Below, piece by piece: positions 11,187-33,253 of a DNA stretch of 64,000 bases. How positions within the stretch are numbered: position 1 is the first letter of the stretch; every line of letters starts with the position of its first letter. The notes under the pieces were generated by a model. It was not told the origin of the DNA, ran no database searches, and worked only from the letters and a program-made list of their open reading frames with translations. Source of the stretch: Gadus chalcogrammus (lineage: Eukaryota; Chordata; Actinopteri; Gadiformes; Gadidae); NCBI RefSeq assembly GCF_026213295.1, contig NC_079422.1, positions 21,006,665-21,070,664 on the forward strand, read 5' to 3'. Both the position numbers and the translations under genes were made by a program.

Positions 11187-11638
11187 ACTACGGCCAGGGA
11201 TGGACTGGCCCAAAAATTTGGCCCGGGACTTTGGGATGGGCCTTTTATGAGACCGCGGGAATAGCGCGCGTAGAATTTTGCAACGGTGTAAAATAATAAA
11301 AACTAGCCGCTCGCCTCGGCCGCTCGCTTTGCCCCCATACACTGTGGGGGTGCTCCCCCCTCTAAATTGACAGTAATACATCGGCCCCGTTTCACCGTCA
11401 GGCAAGAGCTCCGTTTCGCGCTGTAAGTAAATATCCGGCAGCAGGCCACCCCAAATCAGGGCTTACTTAATTTTATTTTTTTTTTTACATCTTTTACAAC
11501 AACAAAAAAAAAAAAAAGAATAAAAAAAAAAAAAAAAAAAACTAAAAGAATTACGGCCGGCCGGCTCGGCCTGAAATCGTCCGGCCGTTCGGGAAAACTC
11601 CCGAACCTCCCGATGGCCAGTCCGCCCCTGACTACGGC
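11187..11638. mobile_element. Short hAT element with 8-bp target-site duplication
   Basis: The element (11195-11630, 436 bp) has termini CAGGGATGGACTGGCC and GGCCAGTCCGCCCCTG. It is flanked by ACTACGGC at 11187-11194 and 11631-11638. The interior is GC-rich with A-runs and has no coding capacity. Confidence 0.85.
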
Positions 11639-12120
11639 CATCCAGGGAGCGGTCTCGTGGATTCGGTGCATTGGTCAAGTACAGTTGCATTCATTGACGC
11701 AGAACTGAGTATTACCCCATATTATATGGTCTACGGTACTGCCAATAGGGTGAGCAACACATTAACAGCTTCTTAAACTGAACCAGGGAACATTTAATAC
11801 TCACCTGCTCATCTACAACGAAGGAACTGTTGATACAAACTTTATACAGACGGACACATTCATGTGGACACTTTAGAATTAAGGACATTTTAAAAAAAAA
11901 GGAACTGCATTTCATGCTATCTGAAAATTGTGCTTATCATGGTATTTACCTGAACATTTACAGTTATTTGAGTGTCTGCACATTAATGTAACTGTGCTAG
12001 TTATTTTTGTGCTGGGGTTCTGATATTCTATCTTTAAACTGCTTAAGAGTTTGATCGTATCTGCTTAGGGGTTTTCATCTGGCTTAATAATTCTGAGTTT
12101 GGAGTTGATAATGTGAAAGT

Positions 12121-13560
12121 CAGGTCACGTTAGTGACACAGAGGAGCAGATAGCTGGTTCTCAGCATGAAGTTCAAGATTTGCAGAGGGAGCTCCACTCA
12201 GTGGCAGACGCACCATGCCTGAAGGAAATGACTGAAGTGGTGCAAGAAGGTCAGAGTCATCTCCAAGGTAAACTGGATGACCCACCTGAAGGTTCCAGAC
12301 GCTCCGAACGTGCACGGAACCCTACAGAGAAGATGCGTGTACTACAAGTGGAGGAGGCCAAGAAAATGGAGAAAAGGCTGCTCTCCATGTACGAGCAATG
12401 GAAACTCAAAATACGCAAAGCAAGAGATCAACTGAAGTCCTACATGCCAGATGGTGACCTCTGGTCTCTCGTGGAAGAACTTAGGAAAAGTAAGGAAGAC
12501 ATAATTAACAAGTTTTCTGAAATGCGAGATCTTGCCACACCTTCCACTGATGTCAGACGACGAGTCGATACATGTGAATCAGTCACCACAGAAATCATTA
12601 TCATTGCCCACAACAGAGCAATAGACGATGAAGTTGAGTTTAATAAGGAGCAAGAAAGACATCGCCTTCATGAACTCCTCCACCGTGACTATACAAAGTC
12701 TGTCTATGGATCCGCCGCGTCCTTGACAAGTCACAGCAAGTCTGACCATCACTCCATGACTTCGTCTATGGCGGCCACACGTGCGGATGCAGCAGGAGAA
12801 CTAGCAGTGAAGGAAACCAATTATGAGATGATGGTAGCCGAAGAGAGACAAAGGGAAGTGATTCGAGAGTTAGAAGAACAACAGAGGATAGCTCTAGAGG
12901 CACAAAGGTATGAGTTGGAGCGATTGCAGGCCGAGAAGGAAGTGCGAGCAGCTAAGGCCAAGCTGAATGTGTATAATAAGGACACAACATAAAGCTGCTG
13001 ACTGCATCAACATTGAAAAGGATAAGGACACAAAGAACATGCCTGTAACTGCCGCTTCGCCATCCCATGTTGCAACACCCTCTCATAAAGACATTTCCTC
13101 ACTGGCTCAGGTCTTTCAAGACAGCATAGCCTTGAATAGGCTCCCTGTTCCAGAGCCATTCGTCTTCAATGGTGATCCAATACGATTCACTGACTGGAAA
13201 GCATAGTTTTCCTCGCTCATTGACCAAAGAGCTATCACTCCAGCTGAAAAACTCTATTATCTGAAGAAGTATGTTGGCGGCCCAGTGCTGGATGTGCTGG
13301 ATGGCACCTTTTTCCGAAACGATGATGAAGCCTACCAGGATGCCTGGAACCAGTTCACTCGTCGCTACGGCCAGCCTTTTGCCATTCAGAGAGCATTCAG
13401 AGAGAAGCTTACCAATTGGCCTAGGATACAACCTAAAGATGCCGAGGGACTCAGAAACGTCTCTGATTTTCTAAATGCCTGTCAAGATGCCATGCCTCAT
13501 CGCCGTTTAATATGCCTCGACATATTAAACGACGACGAGGAAAACCAGAAGCTTGTCCAT
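12121..13560 (+). mobile_element. Degraded BEL/Pao LTR retrotransposon, gag region
   Basis: A 270-residue frame (12180-12992) is rich in coiled-coil-like Glu/Lys stretches (EEAKKMEKRLLSMYEQWK). The next frame (12967 onward) reads LPVPEPFVFNGDPIRFTDWKA, hits a TAG at 13204, then continues in another frame as AEKLYYLKKYVGGPVLDVLD and DAWNQFTRRYGQPFAIQRAF, a layout characteristic of fish BEL/Pao Gag. It stops matching near 13560, where a different repeat begins. No protease or reverse transcriptase follows, and no LTR pair was identified. Confidence 0.75.
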
Positions 13561-13564
13561 AAAC

Positions 13565-14190
13565 CAGACATGGGGGACTCGAGTCACATGACTTGACTCG
13601 AGTCAGACTCGAGTCGCAAATTTGAGGACTTGAGACGTGCTTGACTAACACTGATAAAAGACTCGACTTGACTTTGACTTGGTCTTCATAACTTGAGACT
13701 TGACTTAGACTTGAGACAGATGACTCAAAATGACTTTTTTAAAGTTAGATTAAAGGTTGGGTATGGGATTTGCGATACGCCAGCAGATTTTGAAAATACA
13801 CAACTCAAATGGTCCTACCCCCTCTCCTTCAACGTTGACTCTGACTCCACCCATTCCAAGTACATAGACGCGCAATCATGCACGAGCACAAACACAGATG
13901 CACGAGAGCGAGCCAGGCTAGCTAGGTTGGAGTTTAGGGTTGTCTTCTAGTGCTAGGTCCAAATGTGGATTAGCTAGTTAGCTAGCTCCAGTAGCTACCG
14001 CAGGATAACAACAAACAGAAGCTTGCTCTGGGTCACGAGCTTTGAGTATGTGACCGTTTGATTGGTAAGTTGGTGGTAATGATCATAAAAACATTTTCAA
14101 ACTATTCACATAATGGTTTTGGAATGTTTTGAATAGTTTGAGTTATTGTTAATGTTAAGTCAACTGGAGGTAGGCAGGGTCAACTGCCCC
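13565..14190. other. Unassigned interspersed repeats
   Basis: 13565-13735 is a degenerate repeat of GACTCGAGTCGCAAATTTGA-like strings. 13740-14190 is an interspersed-repeat-like block with no open frame longer than 85 codons. I see no gene. Confidence 0.4.
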
Positions 14191-14194
14191 TGCC

Positions 14195-14700
14195 TACCTC
14201 CAAGCGTTGGTCAAGCCACACAACCCAGCACGATCCGTCCGCTCAACTACCTCAGCTGGACGTCTGGTACCGCCATCGCTAAGAGCAAGCAAAGGTCGAT
14301 CAGCGAAGTCACAACTCTTCTCTGTTTTGGGACCTCAGTGGTGGAACGAGCCCCGCGATGTCAGGATCGCAGAGTCACTCACCAGCCTCTGCAAAAGACT
14401 TAAAACTCACTTGTTCAGAGTTCACCAGACTCTGTGCCCACCATTGTATGTTGTACGTCCTGGCACTTAATGTACGCACTTATTGTACACTCATTGTGTA
14501 GTATCTGCAGTAGCTGCTATTACTGCTGTATACAGAGAATGGGTTAGCCTAGTGATTGTTACGTGCACTTGGTTCTATGAACATCTTTACTGTACCGACA
14601 GCAATATATTGTTTCACTTATTATGACCAATGTAGGCTATGATGTAAATTATTTTAGTCCATGCTATTTCTGATGTTTCAACATGTTTCAAGCTAACCAC
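14195..14700 (+). mobile_element. LINE 3' fragment (L2/CR1-like reverse transcriptase tail)
   Basis: The frame at 14207-14470 reads SAKSQLFSVLGPQWWNEP and ESLTSLCKRLKTHLFRVHQT, the end of a fish LINE polyprotein. The following 3' UTR shares the inverse of CAAGTGCCAAGCACT-type sequence with 44930-45000. Confidence 0.6.
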
Positions 14701-17700
14701 AGTAATGAAAGGTTTAATCACCACATAATGGATAACACCATATAAGGCTTTATAGATAAGTTAAAGACTACAAACATGGACAGTTTGCCATTTCCGTTTA
14801 AGCCAAGACTGACCAAAGGATTACCTGGGTATATTAGAACATGTAGGTGTGGCCAATTTACCGTTCCGCCCACTCCCAATATAACTGTTTGTTTACCTGT
14901 GTTCGTGAGATGCCTCATGAAAAACCTCCAGAACGCAAGCCCGTTTACCTTGTGTCTCTGTTAGATAAGCCACGTTGTTGAACATTTACCACTCTCCAAG
15001 TCATACCTAGCACAAGACCACCACACCACAAAGGATCTAATTAGTTTATTATTACTTTATTCCACATCAATTGGCGAGCAAGCCAGGAGGATCGCGTTCC
15101 AGACAACTCAACTCGGCGAGCGTTGTATTCTCAGTCAACACAGGTAAGCAGAGCCTTTGAAAAAATAAGTTGTCGTGTTGATTGACTTATGCACGGTTAG
15201 CCAGGTTTGTTTGTTGGGATCCATTTTCTCCTAAAAGAACTGCCAGATGTCACTCGACATCTGGCGGGAGGAGCGCGAACCCGCTGGGCCAGCGTTCATT
15301 GGAGCAAGGGTCATTGAGCCTAGGCGCACCATAACGGTCCACTGGTGTATCCCAGTTAGTCTGCTCCATAAACTAATATAGGAGCACTAATAAACCATCC
15401 TTTAGGATTACTTGTTCGTACAGACAAAGACCTGTCGACTGCATTTATGATTATGCCGCAAAATAGCTGAAGCTTTAAAGCAAAAATAGAAGGTGCACCG
15501 AAATACCACAAATTACCATTGTAACCTCGGAGATTGTCTGTTTCATTTAGTAAAATCAGTGTTTTTATTTTTTGGGGTTTTCATTTGCATCCATTGTTCT
15601 TTTTCCCGCTCTTTCCACAACCCTCCCCCACCTCCCACCTTTTCACACCTCACTCTCTCCCCCACCTCCCTCCCCGCTCAATTTGCACGCAACTATTGTC
15701 GGTCAAATTTACGTTTTTTTTTTCTTATTGTTCTCCCTTCCCCGCTCTTCCTTCCACCTTTTAACACCTAGTCTGTACCCTCACACTCTCTCTTGTTCAG
15801 TCACAGTCCTACCACTCGTCCACAGAAGTCCAGGGGTCGACCAACACCGGGAACTCTGTTGCGTTCAGGAAAATTCCCATGCCAAACTGAGGATGTGAGA
15901 AACCGCCCAAAAAGGACTCTGTGGGTGTGTGGTAATTAATACTGCCCAGAACAAGACGTAGTTGAATCCACATAAACGTCTTTAGAGGCATAGTTTGTGT
16001 TAGGACTAGATTGTCTGTTTTTGTGTTTGTTTGTGTGTTTTAGTGACTGTGTGTGTGCATAAAGGGAAGCCATTCTCTAGTTGAAATCTGCAGAACACAC
16101 ATGTATTTTGGATAAATTATAATGACTGTGTTTTTGATTCACCAACATTAATTGTTTTAACAATCTGTAAAAGTTTGCATTTTTTTTTCTAAATGTATTC
16201 TCTTTTCTCTTCAGGAAGTGGCAATATGAGCAGTGAAGGACGCTTAACACTCATCATTTTAATTGTTTTTCTAGATTGTTGGGCCCGTCTGTCTGTTTTT
16301 GTGTGTTTTGTGTATCATGACAAGAGTGCACTAGACACTGGTTGTGTTATGAACATTAATATTAGAGAACCAGGATGGTTAAAATAGACAGGGGGATTAA
16401 CTACTAAAATAATAAGTTCAATTTAATAAATAATGCCCATGGTTTTCACCAGTGCGCAAGGGGGGAGTTAGGAGTTGCGGCGGATGGAGCTGCTTAAACA
16501 GCCTGCCTTCCACGTCACGTCACCCTGATTGTAGTGGAAGAAAACGAACCCCCACCCCCAGCAACCACAACCCAGCAAACCTCGCTCTCATGCAAGCCAA
16601 GCGCTGGAAGTACTAATGTATGATAGTAAGCATTATTGTCCCTTAACACTAATATTCAGAAACAACACTGCCTCCAAAGGCTATTTGCACACCAGTAGAG
16701 GCATAGGCCTATACTTTCCCCTGAACTTTTAAACGTTGCAAACGTGCAAAAACATAATTATATATTTATGTGGCATTCAGTCCCATGCTTAAAATATAGC
16801 CTATCAGTGGCATCCAGTAGGCCAATTGGTAAAGTGTGTAAAGTATGACCAAGTGTTTCTTTCTGTTCAATAGATAGAACTTTAGCAATCCCCTGTAGGA
16901 GAAATGTGTTAATGTTTGTCCCTATAAAACAATAATGGTAAAAAAATAAATACAAAACATGACAGTATGTCAAACCGTCCAATCTGAAGGCTCTACTTAA
17001 ACACTCTACTCACTTCCACCAATGCAAAGCGAACCGAACTGAGTGGGGGAGGGCGTAGCCTACATGTATGAGGCTTTAATAAAATCCCGGACGATTTTGA
17101 AGTTCCACCACACATTTTTTTCTAAAGTGTCTCAAAAATAGGGCATGTCCGTGCAAAAGAGGACGTCTGGTTACCCTACGTACGGGAAACCATTTGATTC
17201 CTATCTGTTCCTCTGTAAAATAGCGGCGCAAGTTGGTGGGCGCTATCCTGGTAATTTCTCTGCGTGAGAAATACGAAGTGCGGTGTGTGAGCGTGTGAGC
17301 ATGGGTTGAATTGCGAATGCGTGAGACTTGAGCCACCACATATCAACATGGTAACTTTGTGGACTACATGGAGTAGTAGGATTCCTTCCAAGCACGTCAT
17401 CAATTCAAGATAAATAGACCAGTCATTTTTTGCAATTTTATTGTGTTATACGTTCAACATTCCAAAACGACACGTTCAATGTCAATCTGATTAATACATT
17501 AAATATCAGTGTGATTTTATATATATCATATATTTGGATATATTGGTCTCTCTATGCCATTGAGAAATGACATAGAGACCAATATACAGTGTCGGCGCTA
17601 AGGGGGGGCATTTGGGGGCCGTGCCCCCCCTAGCGGTCATTAATACCCCTCCTACCACAGGTCATTATTTTATTTATTTTCCCGATAATGACCGGCGTTC

Positions 17701-20300
17701 TATACATTATCCCTTATATTACACGGGTCTTCTTAATGCTGTGGAAATCGCAAGGTCCAGTTTTAGAACGCGGCAATTTAACTATTTCTCTTCAGCCAAT
17801 CACAGCACAGAACAACTTGTACGTCACGGCCTTACTCTCCCGGTACCGTACTGTCCACTCCAGCATAAAAATATCCGATATCCGGAGAATGACAAAACAC
17901 AGTAACTCTAGCCTACTCTCAAGCAAAATAAAAATAAAACTAATTGCAAACCTAACTAATTGCAAACCTAACTAATCTAACCTAACCTACGCAAATAATG
18001 CTGTTGCGGCTCTCAGCTGTGCCAGAGCGTTCACAGTTGCTGATGATGATGATGTCTATGGTGTGAACGGCCCAGTTTTAGAACGTCGCAGCCCGTCGAG
18101 TCGCAAGGAGTTGCGAGTTGCAAGCCGTTGCAAGGTGAATCTTTGGTCTGAACTGGGCTTAAAGCTTATATGTTGTCAGGGGTGTTTTTGATTATTGTGG
18201 AGGCTGTTCTCTAGGTTTATAAACAGTGCCAGGCCTACTTAATGTTTTTTTGGAGGTTCATAAACTGTTGATGTGAATAAACTATTTATGACATAGCAGA
18301 GGTGGTTAAACTCCATTTATTTGCGTTTAGCATCCACGACAGCCCTCCCCCTTTTTTTGCGTTAAAATATTTCACAAAAGGCAGTGCCCCCCCGCTGGCG
18401 ACCCATGCCCCTCCAGTAGATCTGCTCTGGAGCCGACTCTGCCAATATATCAGATTTTTTCACGCTGACTGCAGAATGCACTTTTTTCACATAAACCGCA
18501 CCGACGATTTCTCAACCATTTCCTGATAGTTCCTCTTATCGTGTTGCACGGAGCTACAACACAATTGCATCAGAATCCGTGAAAATGGGAATTGCAACTT
18601 CTCTATCGCAAGAGAGATCACTTCACCCACCGCAACACCACGAGCAGCAACACACGATATTCGAAAACGAAAATACAAATATTGTTAAAATATAAATAGG
18701 GCCTATATTACAACAAAAAAACAAAACTGTAACACAGTCTTTATATAACATCCAGTGGACCAACATAGGGGACAAAATGAACCTTGTCCTGGTTGATAAA
18801 GAAAGGTTTGCAGCATGCAAGCCCCAACTTGCCTAAATGCAGACTTGTTAAAGCAGGGAGCCACACCAGGTTCTAATTCCAGAATGAAACAGGCAGTAAC
18901 CTCTGTCTTTCAGGAGATGTTATTTATGATTATTGTTTCCAGTTGCTTCTGATCTCACTGGCCGCTCCGGTACTTATCCCCTCCCGAGAGTGGTGACCCG
19001 GCCCGGCAGGACCGTCATGACCCAATCCAGGAGACGGGGGATTCCCCAGACCGGCCAGGGTGTCAGGACGACAGTCGACCAGGACATTCAGAAGGTTCTA
19101 GAGAAGTATCTCTGCCGATTATGTTTTGGACGTTTTCTGTGTCTCAATGTTGAAAGTTAGTGTAACCGACATGACGCTGTATTGTGCAAACAGTGAAATA
19201 TATTTTAAAGCAACCTCTGTCCAACTAGAATGACCAATGCATTTAAAAAAATAAGCAGTATACATTGTAGCTTACCTACAAACATGATTACCATATGATG
19301 ACTACAACTTGGAACCATCAGAATATTTAGGGAAAGTACCGTGTGAAATATATGTGAAAACATAGATAAATATTGCAGGATTGTCACGAGCTGGTTAGAA
19401 CAGGAGAGGATGTTCAAACCAACACGTCCTGTTGTTGTTTATAGAGTTGCAACAGTGGTTGAAAACACCACAAACTGCGACCTCTTTCGTTTATTTTCAA
19501 CATCCTTTCTGAGAACTTTGCAATTTCGTGCTAATAACCGACCCCAGCTCCCGTCTGAATGCTTAGATCGCTTCAAAAGACTTTATCGCTGTGACCCACA
19601 TACACACCACATTTCCATCCAGCAAAGTTAAACAACTATCAAAAATTGACCTTTATTTCAATCGCTTTGTGCATTGTGAAACAATCCTATGGTCCGCTCG
19701 TGCTCCCCACTGGAAGTCCTTTCTGGTTCCTGTGGCCGGCAGCATTGCATATCTTATGCCGGCAACCTACATTTGACCCAGCGAGTCAGCAGCTGGTGTA
19801 GCACATCACACTCTGTGTTCTAGCCGCTAGAGCTACATAGAATATAAGTACTGTAGGCTAGGACTCAGGTACGGAAGTAGCGATCTGCAGTCTAGACGTT
19901 GTACTAATATATATCAGTCTAGAAGTTATACTAATATATATTCGTTTACGATTTTATATATTAGTCTAGAAGTTGTACTAATATATATTCATTAGGAGTT
20001 ATACTTATCCATACATAAGTACCATATATAAATGTATATACAAGATCCATACACAAAGTATAAAAATATTTCAATTATTTTTGTGATATATAAATTAATA
20101 GATTATATCGATTATATAATATTGCAGCTATTTTCAAGGCATAATGAACCAATCACTGAGCTAAACTAAGATGATCAAACTCCTACGACAGAACCTGATA
20201 TCATATTTACCATACCCAAATCCCAATATTTACATCCCTCTTCAGTCCATTAACACTGTGCACCAAGTCGGACTTCATGTGATATACAGTTATAATATCC
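14700..20300. other. Gene-poor stretch with interspersed repeats
   Basis: No convincing host exon was found. 15060-15150 has an LTR-end/primer-site-like string followed by a GTAAGC donor. 16193-16387 holds a short frame with a signal-peptide-like hydrophobic run after a pyrimidine-rich AG. 16830-16945 matches 26415-26525 (the same repeat family). 17587-18420 begins CAGTGTCGGCGCTAAGG and looks like a decayed DNA transposon. 19890-20110 is AT-rich and semi-repetitive. Confidence 0.35.
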
Positions 20301-20309
20301 ATAATCAAA

Positions 20310-29292
<8,983 letters not shown>

Positions 29293-29344
29293 ACTGCCAG
29301 CTCCGCGGGAGAAGGAAACGCAGCCAGGACGCAAGCACTTCGCG

Positions 29345-30318
29345 ACTCATTCTACGCTGGCTCCATAAAATACACATATAGTGGTTGTTCTTTAACCCTA
29401 CGGCCTGAGGGTTCAGTCATCCGACCTGGAACTGTTTACAATCATGTGAAGTCATATGACATGACGTCGGCAGAGGGGGGGGGGGGTTGGGGGGGCTACA
29501 TTCCAACTTTGGTTAAAGTTTTTACTTTTCTGATGATTTCTTGGCATCTGGCTCCATCTAGTAGTTGGATGCGGAACAAGTACTGCCACCACCTGGTCTG
29601 GAGTGCAGATCGTTATATCAATCTAGATTTTTTCAATTACACCAGTAGACATGCAGACTGGGATTGAGCCCTGTATGTCCTATTCTCAATCGGGTTATGT
29701 TGATTCAATCAATATGATTCCTGAGACCCTATTCCTCTCGTTGCCAACATTTATTCTATATAGATGCCTGTTCCACCACAGTCCCAATTCTCTTCCCAGA
29801 TATTTTTAATATTTGGTTCTGAGCCTGAACCTATATGTGCTTAATGATATCTGTATATCTATCTTCTGCCTTTAGATGGTCTGCTTGGTTAATATCTCCA
29901 CATTATCGTCGACTCATACATGAGAAGCAAGTCGAAAACAAAAACATCCAAAGTCGAATTTCGAAGCATGTAACGTTACAGCGTGTTAATCTCGTTAATC
30001 ATCTTGTCTACATGATGATTAATTAGGGTATGCTTACCCCAAGGGGTACTTTGGGGTAGTTCAGGGGGTAGAAAAAAAAAGAAAAGATGGGTTGAATTGT
30101 AAATCTGAAAACAAGGGGAAGGGAGAATCTGTGAATAAGAAGCGCATCCAGAAACACCAAATGTCATCAGTTTGAGGAAGAATATATTTTATTGGGATTC
30201 CCCTCTATGCTCTTTCCCTCCACTGCAGTTTTGCATTGTGTTTTGAGGGGAAATTAGCCAACAGTTGATTGACGCACAGACCCATGTTTCTCACTCAATT
30301 GTGAGTAAGTGCAACCTT
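29345..30318. other. Intergenic sequence upstream of the TBC gene
   Basis: No exon was recognised. A G-run lies at 29477-29487, and 30027-30170 contains TTACCCCAAGGGGTACTTTG, a low-complexity repeat-like stretch. No TATA box was seen near the TBC start, and I could not place its promoter. Confidence 0.3.
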
Positions 30319-33210
30319 TTAATGTTCATGTTTACACTGCAAAATAGAGGGCACAGTCTGTGGACTGGGACAAAAATTCAGCCCTGGCATTTTCTGTCCA
30401 GAACAGTCCACTACATTATCAGCACTAGGGGTGGGACGAGACAAACGGGAAGAACCCTGTATGTACTTGATCAAATAGCCTACATACATCAAAATAATAG
30501 TACAGCACTGTAACTTACAGTTGTTGCTTTTTTTTGTTTTTGTTTTTCAAGATTGTGTCTCTGGTGCTGCTGACAAGAAAGGTGTGAAACCCGAACAGGA
30601 AGTTAACATACCTCCTGTGTGTGAAAATCTTTTGTTGTAAGCCCAGCATTAGTTACAACCAGACTCGGACAATAATAACAAAATATCCTGACAAATAATC
30701 GAAATAGAAACGTATTACAGACAGTAGCAGCATTAGAGCTGAAACTCATTCGTTTTAACGGTGACTTGCACATGTATGTACATGTGCACATACACGTATA
30801 TGAGAATGCATATCTATTCAGACCTGTAATTCATGTCTTAGACTTGTTCACACAGCTAAAGATATTTTTTTTTCAATTCTCTATCGATGGTTATATTTAG
30901 GGCAATATATACATTGCCCTAAATATATGCCCTAAATATATAGAGACATTTATGAATTACCAATTGTCATTTTATCACATAGGGGAGAGCCGGGTCGATT
31001 GAAACACGGGACGATTGAAACACAGCGATTTCCTCGAGAACCACGCAAGGCTTTCACGTCAAATTTCGTCACTACGTTCAGCACGCAAGACTGACCAACC
31101 CCACGAAATTTCGTGCAATGACGTCCCACCGTTCAAATGTTATCCCCCAAACCTGTTTTCGAGACCGCTAACTAAAATCCTTCCTGTGGTCGTTTTTTTG
31201 TAATAAATAGTTGTGTTTTTTGTCTCATGCCATAATAACATGACTATACGACAGATGAATTAGTACTTTAACCTGTGTTAAAGTGTGCGATGTCAGAGTT
31301 TTGAAGTTTAGAGGTAAAAAAGGTTTAAGTGTCAGTAGTCGCTGTCGGGACGATTGAAACACTTGTTTCAAACGCAACAGGAGTCATGTTATCCGGTTGA
31401 CGTGGTAGTTTTTGTTCAAATAAATAAAAGGATGTTCAATTGTGTATCCCTAAACATGACTTAGGACAGGGAAATAAGTACATTTAATGCAAATTTAGTC
31501 GTCCAAAAGAAGAAAGGTGAGGTTTAATCGAAATGTGCATCTTGACAATTACGCACAATTACGCACGGGCCAAAAATATATTTTAACCTATTTATATTAT
31601 GCAGAATTATGTGAAATTTTAGCAATGACGAGTACACTACTATGTTGTCCGGTATATTGCATAAAAACAAGAGTAAGTTCAATAGTTTATTTTTAAAATA
31701 TGCTGTTTCATTCGTCCCGCATGTGTGTTTCAAACGTCCCGACTAGGCGGGCGTTTGAAACAGATGTCAACTTACTTTCAAAGTTAAAAAACAGCTCGAT
31801 CATCCAACATATGTATTAAATTACACTTGAAACTAAGATAACACACATGTGAGTTGTTGATCACATGTTGAAATTATTTGTATATGTAACGTCTATTTTG
31901 TGCTAAAATTCAAAGTATCTCATCTGTATTTACAATACAGCTTGATTCTGCATCTCTATTTACAGCTCAGAACTAGCAGTCACAACCCTTCAACTCTGGG
32001 CTAATATGTTGTCACAAATGTGCAGTTAATTAGGTCACATCACATTAAATCTAAAGGTTTTCTACTTTGTTTAGGACATGTCTCAAAATGTAGCCTAGCT
32101 AGTCCCAGGCTAACGTTACTTAGCATATATGCCTGCCTCCACTCGCTCGTCTCCCGGCGCAGCAGCACCTGCTGGGTTGTTGACCCCGGCAGGCCGGCAC
32201 CAAATAGGTCTGTCAATTTTGAACATTTAGTGGAGGTAGATTTGTGTCTTTATTATGCAATCAAACAGAATAGGTTTGAGAGCATAACTTTCCACACTGC
32301 AATCAAAAAATAGATTTGAGAGCAAAACTATCGACACTGCAATCAAAAAATGTTTTATTGCAAGTAAAATAAATGTGATAAAAAAATATTAATGGGAGTC
32401 CCGCTCTGTCTCATCATGTACTTCAAAACTCCCTCTCTCGTTACTAACTGTGGATGTTTATGGAGGTAGATTTATTATATTACTTTATTATGCAATAAAA
32501 AATAATAGGTTTGAGAGCAAAACTTTCCACATTGCAATCAAAAAATAGGTTTGAGGGCAAAACTTTCCACACTGCAATCAAAAAATAGATTTGAGAGCAA
32601 AACTATCGACACTGCAATCAAAAAATTGTTTATTGCAAGATAAATTAATGTGATAAAAAAATATTAATGGGAATCCAAAAGTTTTGTTTGCAAATCCGAA
32701 AGTTTGGTTTGCGAATCAAAAAGTTTGGTTTGCGAATCAAAAAGTTTTGTTTGCAAATCCTAAAGTTTTGCTTGCGAATCCAAAAGCTTTGCTTTTTTTG
32801 ATTGCAATGTCCATAGTTTTGCTGAGAAATCTATTTTTTGATTGCAGTGTGGAAAGTTTTGCTCTCAAACCTATTTTGTTTGATTGCATAATAAAGACAC
32901 AAATCTACCTCCATAGATGTTGCCATGCTGTCACTCCGATCGAGACTGGCCAATAGAGACGTGTCTTACATCTTTCAGCTCAACAGCAAGCAAAGCTTTT
33001 GGATTCGCAAGCAAAACTTTAGGATTCGCAAACAAAACTTTTGGATTCCCATTAATAATTTTTTTATCACATTTATTTTACTTGTAATAACATTTTTTTT
33101 GATTGCAGTGTTGATAGTTTTGCTCTCAAATCTATTTTTTGATTGCAGTGTGAAAAGTTTTGCTCTCAAACCTTAATGTTCATGTTTACACTGCAAAATA
33201 GAGGGCACAG
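30319..33210. mobile_element. Composite repeat block flanked by 38-bp direct repeats (copy A of the 30/37/55-kb family)
   Basis: It is bounded by identical 38-bp copies at 30319-30356 and 33173-33210. The left part (30357 on) matches the family seen at 36962-38888 and 55030-58660 (GGCATTTTCTGTCCAGA, GGGGTGGGACGAGA). The segment at about 30983-31930 (GGGTCGATTGAAACACGGGA to GGGCGTTTGAAACAGATG) is absent from copy C and looks like a later insertion. 31937-32230 again matches copy C. Confidence 0.6.
32232..33172. repeat. Fold-back (inverted repeat) element with tandem core
   Basis: The left arm (32232-32397) and right arm (33047-33172) are complementary (for example GCAATCAAAAAATAGATTTG against its inverse). 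Part of the left arm is duplicated at 32465-32670 and part of the right at 32810-32915. The centre holds about five 21-bp units of AAAGTTTGGTTTGCGAATCA. Confidence 0.75.
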
Positions 33211-33253
33211 ACAGTATTATTTTTTCTCCCAATTTTTTTTGTGCCGGTGAAGG

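Noticed and set aside
12180..12992. 270-residue coiled-coil host protein
   Set aside because: The order of motifs downstream (FNGDP, DAWNQFTRRYGQPF) identifies a BEL/Pao Gag, and the following frames are broken.
15493..15898. Pro/Ser/Phe-rich overlapping frames
   Set aside because: They come from a pyrimidine-rich stretch open in all three frames. No splice sites or homology support a gene.
32684..32956. Protein with repeated FANPKVLFANQKV units
   Set aside because: It arises from 21-bp tandem DNA repeats inside a fold-back element, without start context or homology.
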